Assembly (NCBI GenBank): GCA_030651305.1
Contig: JAUSCI010000028.1
Coordinates: 24,633 to 88,632 of the forward strand
DNA length: 64,000 nt
From: Sulfuritalea sp.
GTDB lineage: Bacteria > Pseudomonadota > Gammaproteobacteria > Burkholderiales > Rhodocyclaceae
Reading direction: 5' to 3'
The notes under the pieces were generated by a model. It was not told the DNA's origin. It did no database searches and was given only the letters and a program-made list of their open reading frames with translations. This document shows positions 54,301-63,300 of this stretch, in pieces. A program made the translations under genes and the position numbers. The number at the start of each line of letters is the position of its first letter. Position 1 is the stretch's first letter.

Positions 54301-57300
54301 CGGCGTCTTTGGCCGATGTATTCGATTCTTTCGCGCCGAGTGACGCGTCGTTAGCCGCCGACGCAGCCGTCGTGAAGTACAACTACGACAATCGTGATGT
54401 GCCGGGGTTCGTCAACAAGATCCCCAAGGCGATTCTCGGTGAATTCAAGAAGGCCGTTCAGGCGCAGGCAGAGGAAATAGCCGCGGAACTGGCGCTGGGC
54501 AGCAGTACCGCCATTCAGTTCCGCATGAACCTCGGACAGACCTACACCCCAAGCCTCGACCTCAGTTTCGATATCGGTGTGCCGGGGCTGAATTTGACCA
54601 TGGATGGCGGTATCGGGCTCAACCTGGATTGGGACCTCTTCCTCGGCTTCGGCATCGACATAAATGACGGTTTCTACCTCGTTACCAACATGCCGGGCAC
54701 CGCCGGCATAGGGGAGACGACCACCTACAGCAGCGCTCCCGGTAAAGCCGGGGTAGCAACTGGCACTGCGGTCAACAGCGACGACGCACACATCGACAAT
54801 CTGTGGCTGGTCGGCAAGCCGACCTTCACCCCGGCGGTCACGGAACTTCAGGCGCAGATCGATGTGTACCTCACTCCGGGGAGCGGCAATCAGCCGGCCT
54901 CGCTCAACGCGCAACTGCTCTACCTCAATGGTCGCCTCACCGACAACTGGGACGGCTGGATCAAGGACAACGACACGGGTATCTGGGGCAGCGGTACCGA
55001 TTCGATGGGACGCCTCACGGGAACCCAGAATGCCAACTATGGCCGGACCGTAGGGATGTTCGACGGCGATACTGGCGCGGATGGCTCGCGTACCCGCCTG
55101 CAACTCAACTTCGGCGTGAACCTGAAGGATGTCGGGCTGTTCGGCATATCGGCGCTTTCCGACTTCACCAATGGCCGCCTGACATTCGCCGACCTGCGCA
55201 ACGCCGAACTGGCGGACCTCTACGAGGTGGAGTGGGATGCCAAGGCGCAGATCAACCTGCACATGTCGCTGGGTGTTTCACTCAGTGCGCTCGGCGTGGA
55301 AGAAGGCTATCTGCCAAAGGTCATCGGCGACTTTCATCTTACGTGGCAGGACAGCAACGAGAACGAGTACGTCAAGCAGATCAACCAGTATTTCACTTCC
55401 GGCTACGACAAGCTGTTCCACGCCGGGGAGCCGAACATCTGGATGTCGGACATCTATATCGATGTCGGCAGTTTCTTCACCAAGTTCCTGAATCCGATCG
55501 TCAGCGTCATCCAGGACGTGACCGATCCGATCATGCCGGTGATTGACGCCCTGACGACGCCGATTCCGGGTCTTTCAGACCTCATGGGCCGCGAATATTC
55601 GGTGGTGGATCTGGCCTCCGACATGTCGGCGCTGTTCGGGGGCGTGTCGAAGCTCGACTTCATCATCGCCATGGTCAATCTGCTGGACGTGATTGACAAC
55701 CTGCCGACCAATACGGCGGGCATGCTGCTGCCGGTCAAGGAAGCGCTCATCATCAGCGGCACCAAGGATCGCAAGCTGAACCTCGCGGCCTTGCCTTCAG
55801 TCATTCCGGACGTTGATATTTCCCTGCCCTATCTGCAGATGGCCGATGTCAATGTCAGCCAGGATGGGTTCGAGTTCGGCCTCAACATGGGTGTGGGCTG
55901 GAAGGATGATCCCCTGACCAGCGGCACCAACGAAGGTGAGACGACGCTGCTCCAGGTCTTCCAGGGCCAGACTCCTGATCTGCGCTTCGATTTCGATCTG
56001 ACTGCCGATGCCAGAATCCCGGCGCCCTATGTCGATGCGACGCCCTTCGATTTCACGATCGCCGGAATTTACGAGCGGGGCAGTACGACTGTGTTGGCCA
56101 CATTCAAGCTCAACATCAAGGCGGGCTGGCCGGATTTGCGTTTGTCGGACATCCTCAGCGGCAATATGGCACCGCGCTTCGATGTCACGTTGCAGTTGCC
56201 AGACATTGATTTCACGCCCAACCTGCTGCCGCTGTTGAAGCTGAAATTGCCACGGATGGTGGCCACCGCCAACAGTGTCACCCATGTCCTGCTTGAAGGC
56301 GGCGAAATCGATCTTGCCTGGCCGGATCTGGTCAGTAGTTTCGTCAATAGTGGCTCGACCAAGATTCTCGATCTGAGCGGTCCTTCCTTCGATGTAAACC
56401 TCGGCAACCTGCCCGACTTCCTGCTGCCCCTGCCCTATGTGGATCTGACGCCGATCGACATCAGTGCCGACTGCGGCTTTGCCAGCGGTTCGGTCTTGCT
56501 CAATCTCCAGGCGGGCTGGAAGAATGTCTGGCTGTCAGATCTTCTCGGCGGCGACATCGCGCCGACGATCCATGCGACCTTCGACATTGCCGCTGGTATC
56601 AATATCAACACCCAAGTGCTGCCGGTTCTTCAGGTCAAACTGCCGGCGATGAAGTGGACCATGGGTGCCAAGGAATGGACGTGGCTGTCGGGTGGCACGA
56701 CTACGCTCGACTGGCCCAGCGCGTTGAGCGGATTTGTGAATACGGGCAATATCAAGACTATCGATCTTAGCGCGTCGGCACAGATCAATCTTGGAACCAT
56801 CGATGGTTTCCTCCCCACCATCACGGTGGAATGGCCGGATGTTCACTGGATCGGCTTGGGCAAGGAATTTTCCTGGACCCAGACGGATTCGACCGACCTC
56901 GGCTGGTCCAGCATCATTTCGGATGCCGGTATCCTCTCGGCGCTGATTGATCCGTCCAGCCAAATCACCATCAAGATGCCGGACGTCTGGCTGCCTGCCG
57001 TCAACCTGCTCGATCTGTTGCCCGATATCGACTGGAGCTTCAGCCTTCCCGGCCTGCCATCGTTGCCGAGCATCGATATCGGCTTGCCCGATATCGATGT
57101 GCCGGGGCAGCAGACGGTGTCGCCCCAGCAGGCATTCAGCGATTTCCAGGACAAGCTGAAGAAACCCGGAAGCGCCCTCAAGTTCCCCATCATCGATGAC
57201 CCCGTCGGCTCCGTAATCGGCCTCCTGATGGGCGAACCGGTCGATCTGATGACCTTCACACCGCAGAATCTCGAAGTAAGCGTCGGCTTCCGTGTCTCCT

Positions 57301-60300
57301 TCCCGATCTATCCACCGCTCTATGTGGGTATCGGCGGCGACATCTCAATCGAGGCCGCGCTGACATTGGGCTTCGATACTTACGGCGTCACCAAGTTCTT
57401 CAACTCACACAACCTGGTCGATATTTTCGATGGCTTTTATGTCAGTGACAATATCGAAAATGGCGTCGATCTGCCCGAAGTCACGCTCGAAGCAAAGCTC
57501 TACGCCTATGCCGAACTTAACGCATTCATTGTGCGAGGCGGTGTCGAGGGCGGCATAAAACTGGTCGGCACCCTCGACATCTACGACGAGGACAAGGACA
57601 ACAAATACCGCGCTTCCGAACTGATTGCCGCGGTGTCCGAGGATCCGCTCGATGTGGTCGAAATGCATTTGCGCGGGTCGGCCTATATCTCCGCCTATGT
57701 GGACATATTCGCGATTTTCGATTGGGTCCGGGTCTGGGAATGGACCTTCATGGACGTGACCCTGTTCGAATGGGAACACGATCCGGCCTCGAAGAAGCCG
57801 GTTCTTGGCTCGATGGACGGCAACACCCTGACGCTGCACATGGGTTCCACCATCGGCAGCATCGACGGGCAGGATTCGATAACCAAGGGCGCGGCGGATC
57901 GCCTGCGGCGCAGCACGGATGACGGCAATGAGTCATACACCCTCACCGGCAGCGCCGGTACGGTCAATATCAGCGCCATTCTGACCAATGGCAGCACCTA
58001 TACCAAGACCTTCGCCAGCGTAAACAAGGTGAAGGCCTTTGCCGGCGCCGGAAACGACACGATCGACGCTTCGGCACTGGATCGTTCGGTGCTGTTCATC
58101 GCCGGTGGCGGTACCGATGTGTTGAAGGGCGGTTCGGCCGCAGACGTGCTGATTGGATCGGATAGCGGCACGGCGACACTGGAAGGCAACGGCGGCGACG
58201 ACTTGCTGATCGCGCGGGGTGGCACAACCCACATGAAGGGTGGGGCAGATACGGATAGCTACCGCTTCCTCTCCGGTTGGGGTCTTGCAGATATCATCGA
58301 TAGCAGCGGCAGCAACGTTCTCGACTTCCGCGTCCAGACGAGCGTAGTGACCTTTGATGACAGCGTGGGCGAGGCTTTCCAGGGTTCCAATCGCGTCACC
58401 TGGACCAATGGCAGCGACAAGATCGATCTGGTCAAGGGCGGTTCTGGCAGTGACATCATCGATTTCTCGGGCGACGCCGCCAATCTCCTGATCAGCGTCA
58501 CTGCTACCGATGCGGGTTGGGTCAACGGTAGCGGCGCGGGCATGACCCAGACCAGTTTCGCCGGCACAACCGCGTCGGCGATGACGACGGCCGGCGACAA
58601 CGCCGGATTCGGTTTCAAGTTTGAGGGATTCGAAAACGCCATCGGCGGGCAGGGCAGCGATGTCTTCCGCATGAGCAATGGCGCCTCACTGACCGGTTCG
58701 CTGCAGGGCGATACGGCTGCCGGCCTGCATCACGATGTGTCGGGCAACGAGATCGCGAATGCGCGCAACATCCTCGATTTTTCGGAGTACACCACCGGTG
58801 TAGTGGTTAACGAGGAATCGACCAGCGCTTTCGGCACCGCAAGCGCCAGCAACATCATCGTGCGCGGCTTCCATGACATTTTTGGCGGCTCCGGCGGCGA
58901 CCGTTTGAGTGGCGACGGGCGCAACAACATGCTGGTTGGCAATGACGGCACGGATGTGCTGGAAGGCAAGGCGGCGCATGACCTGCTGGTGGCGGACACC
59001 TTCCAGACCTACAAGAACCTGACCGGAGTCGAGACCGCTCCGACTTCGCTGACGAATGTGACCGATTACCTGAGCCTGCAAGTGGTGGGTGCCGGGGAAT
59101 TCGGCGCGGCCAGCCGCAACTGGATATGGAAAGGCCAGACCATCCTGAACAAGGCGCTGACCACGGCCGGAAGCCAGACCCTGAAGGGTGGGGGCGGCAA
59201 CGACATCATCATGGGATCGAAGGGTGGTGACATCATCAACATCGGCGGTAGCGGTGAAGGCAACGACACCATCATTTCCGATCTGGGCAAGGTCGAAGTC
59301 GATTTCAACTACCGCAGCGCTCTGTCGGCGACAAGCATCACCACACAGGGCGGCGGCAACGACACCATCTACCTGGGCGCCGGCAACAATCTGGTGATTG
59401 CCGGCAATGGCAAAGACACGATCATCGGCGCCGATGTCGCCGGCAGTTTCAATATCATTCTCTCCGACAATGGCACGGTGAAGTTCAAGACCGCCGAGGT
59501 CTCGACCGCATCGGGCACCAAGCTGACCTTCGCCACGGTCAGCGGACTGACCCATCTGATCGACACCATAGATGCCCCCGTGTCAGAAAACGGCGGCGTT
59601 GGCAATGCCGATGTGGTGAGTCTGTCGAGTGGTTCGGCGATTGTGCTCGGCGGCCTCGGCGCTGATGTCATCTCCTTCAACGCGGCCACGTCTACCGGCG
59701 CCAATGTCCGCTTTGTCGCCGGCGATCACGCCAGCATCCAAACCGATGCGCGCGGCGGCATCACCGAGTTCTATACACTCGACACGGCATCGAATACGGG
59801 CGGAGACGACGTGATTGTCATCGGCAGTGCTGCCGATCTGGCGACCCGCCATCTCGGCACCAATTTCGTTTTGGGCGGCATGGGTGCAGATACGATCATT
59901 GTTTCCGGGGCCATCGATTCGTTGGGTACGATTACCCGTGGGCTGGCGCGCAGCGAGGACGCGATTCTGGGCGACAACGGCAAGATCACCCGCACGGATT
60001 CGATTGCGGCATCGTCTACCCGCAATCTGATGTTGAAGGTAGAAAGCACTCAGACAGCCAACGCCACGGGAGGCGCCGACAAGATCATCGTCGCCAACGG
60101 CGGCAAGTTGATCGTTGGCGGGGTGGGTGACGATACGATTACCGCACGCGATGGTGACCACCTGGTTATCGGTGACAACGGCCAGATCGACTTCGATGCG
60201 GCCAACACCGGCATCCTGCGCAGGATGCAGGCCACCGCGATCGATCAGGGCGGCAACGACACGATCACGCTGGAAAACGGCTTCAAGCTTGTGATTGGCG

Positions 60301-63300
60301 GCTTTGGCAGCGATATCGTCGACATCATTGCCAACAATCTCGGGGAGGCAATCGGGCCAATCACGGTAACCGGCATTGCCGCCGTGACAGGCAGCGTCGA
60401 CCAGAAACGCGGACGCAGCGGGCGCACGGTGGCCGGCGACAATGCACAGATCGATTTCGACGCCACCGGCGCCATGACCGACCTGGTGACACTGGATACT
60501 CAAGCGGCTACCGGCGGCGGTGACCTCATCCAGATTGCCGCGGCACTGACCTCGGGTCAAATCGGCGTCAATCTGGTGGTGGGAGGTATGGGCGGCGACA
60601 CGGTTCTGGTCGGCGGAGCTTCGTACGATTCAGTGCTGAAGAAGCTGACTGCGGGCGCGGTTTTCAGCGAAGATATCCTGATCGGCGATAACGGCGAGAT
60701 TCACCGCACGACGGCCATCAGTTCGACCGATTACAGCAACCTGATGCTGCAGGCCAAGACCAAACTGGGCGATCAGGGCGGCAATGACATCATCGGCTCG
60801 GGCAGCGGCGGCAAGATCATGCTCGGCGGCTTCGGCAGCGACCTCATCGCGGCGCGGGACGGCGATCACATTGTGGCCGGCGACAACGCGGAAGCGAACT
60901 ATGACGTCAACGCGAAAAACGGCATCCTGCGCGAGTTGAAGGCCGCTGAGCTCACGCTCGGCGGTTCAGACACAATTACCTTGAACGAAGGCTACAAGGT
61001 GGTGATGGGCGGTATCGGTGGCGACGCATCGAGTTTCGATACCATCGACATCATCGCAACAGGGATTGGTCACGCCGTAGGCAGCAGCATTTCCGGCCAG
61101 GTCCGCGGCTTGACCGGCATCGATACCGTTACCGCCGCGACGGAAGCCGAAACCAAGGGCCGCACCGGCCGCTTTGTGGTTGGCGACAACGCTACGATCA
61201 GCTTCGACGGCAAAGGGGGGCTGACCGATATGGTCACTTCCGACGCCATCGCCGCTACAGGCGGACGCGACGCGATTACGCTGGGCGCGCAGAGCATCGC
61301 CGCAGGCACAGACCTCGGCTATCAGGTGGTGATCGGCGGCATGGCTGCCGATACCATCAACATTCGCTCAACGAGTCGCAGCGAAGACTACATTCTTGGC
61401 GACAACGGCGAGTTTCATCGCACCGCCAGCGGCTATGGTGTGACGGCAATCACCAGCACTGCGGCCGGTCAGGGTGGTGCCGACAGCATTACCAGCGGCA
61501 GGGGCGTCAAGCTGGTGATCGGCGGCGACGGTGCGGATGCCATCAATCTGGCAACGACCTTTGAGTCCGGCAAGACGGACCGGGCGCTGGTGGTCGGCGA
61601 TTCCGGCGACATCCGCTTCGATGCGGCCGGCGGCGAGCTGCTCGAATCGGTGACCAGCTATCTCGGTTCGCCCGGGGGCATGGATAGTCTGATCGTAGGC
61701 GATGGTGGTGTTATTTTCGTCGGCGGCCAGGCGGCGGATACCATGACGGTGAATTCCACCCTTTCCTATTTCCGCGCAGGGGTCGGTGACAATGCCGTGC
61801 TTCAATTCGCGACGGCGGATACGTGGGAGAGCAGCGGTCGGCCGCTGGCTGACCTGATCTATCTGCAAACCACGGACACCAGCGCGCCGACGGGGGGCGA
61901 CGACAGCTTCCAGGTGGGCTATGCGGGGGACAGCGCCCATAGCATGGGCGAGGCCCTTCTGGTCGGTGGTGTGGGCGGCGACAGCCTCGTGGTGGCCGGC
62001 AGCGATGCCACCACGATTCTGGTCGGCGACAATGCCGAGATTCGTCGCAGTCCAGGAGTCGATGCCAAACCCTTGGCGGTGACCAGCCTCTCGCTCGATC
62101 AGGGCGGTGGCGACACGCTGGAGACAGTCGCCGGATGGCATTTGCTGGTCGGCGGCATGGCGGGAGACACAATCCGTTCCGGCAAGGGGGAGGGCGTCGT
62201 ACTCGGCGATTCCGGCACCGTGCTTTACTCCATCGCCGGCAGCGGCCTGTCGTCGGGCATGCTGACGGCGGTCACCAGCACCGGTTTGAGCCAGGGTGGG
62301 GCGGACATCATAAGCCTGGGCGCGGGCAGCGCGGCAATGGACGGCAATCAGGTAGTGATCGGCGGCTTCGGTGCCGATACCATCGGCATGGTGGCGTTGG
62401 CCGGCCATGAACGCATGATCTCGGGCGATGCGGCGGACATTCGCTTCGATACCCAGGGCCGCATGGTGAGCTTTGCGACATCCGATGCCACGGCGTCGAC
62501 CGGTGGCAACGACCAGATTACCGTCGGTGTCGGCGGCACCGTTTGGCCGGCTGCCGGCGTCGATGTCAATGTCGTTGCGGGAGGCATCGGCGACGACCAC
62601 ATCGCTCTCAACGCCGGCGGTTTCACGACAGACGTGGTGAGCGGCGACAATCTCGACTATCGGCGCGGACTCGACGGTAGCGGAAATTATCAGCACCGTT
62701 TTGCTGACGTGTTGTCACCATTGCTCGGCGGAAACGACGACGTTCTGGTTGGCGGCGGCGACAAGCTGGTGTTCGGTGGCGCCGGTAACGACACGCTGGA
62801 AACCCGCACCGGCACTGGTGCTGGCGAACGTGCGTTAATTTTCGGCGATGCCGGCACGATAACCTTCGATACGACGCTCAGCGGCAAACTGGTGCGGGCT
62901 TTCACCACAGCCGAGGATGCGGGCGGCAACGACAGCCTGAAGGTGGCTGGCGGTTCGGCCTATCTTTTCGGCGGCAAGGGTAACGATAGCTTCACATCTG
63001 CCAGCTATGCCCTTGAGCGTGTTGCTTTTGGCGACAACGGCCAGATCGACTGGAGCACGAGCGGCGCAAACAGCGGAATGATGACGCGCTTGCAGACGAC
63101 CGGGTCGGATCTGCTCGACCCGGCGCTGACGGTGGATAGCTTCATCTTGCCATTGGGGCTGCCTACCAATGCTCCGGCTCCGGACTATGCTGCCGACACC
63201 AGCAGGAACTTTATTTTCGGCGGTCCGGGCGTCGATCTGTTGTCCGGCACGCCGGACCACGCCAACAACGACGATGTGCTTATGCCGGGTACCGGAGCGG

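Noticed and set aside
58030..63290. Regularly spaced short repeats that might suggest a CRISPR array
   Set aside because: They are in-frame glycine/aspartate codons of RTX-like repeats without identical direct repeats or unique spacers.
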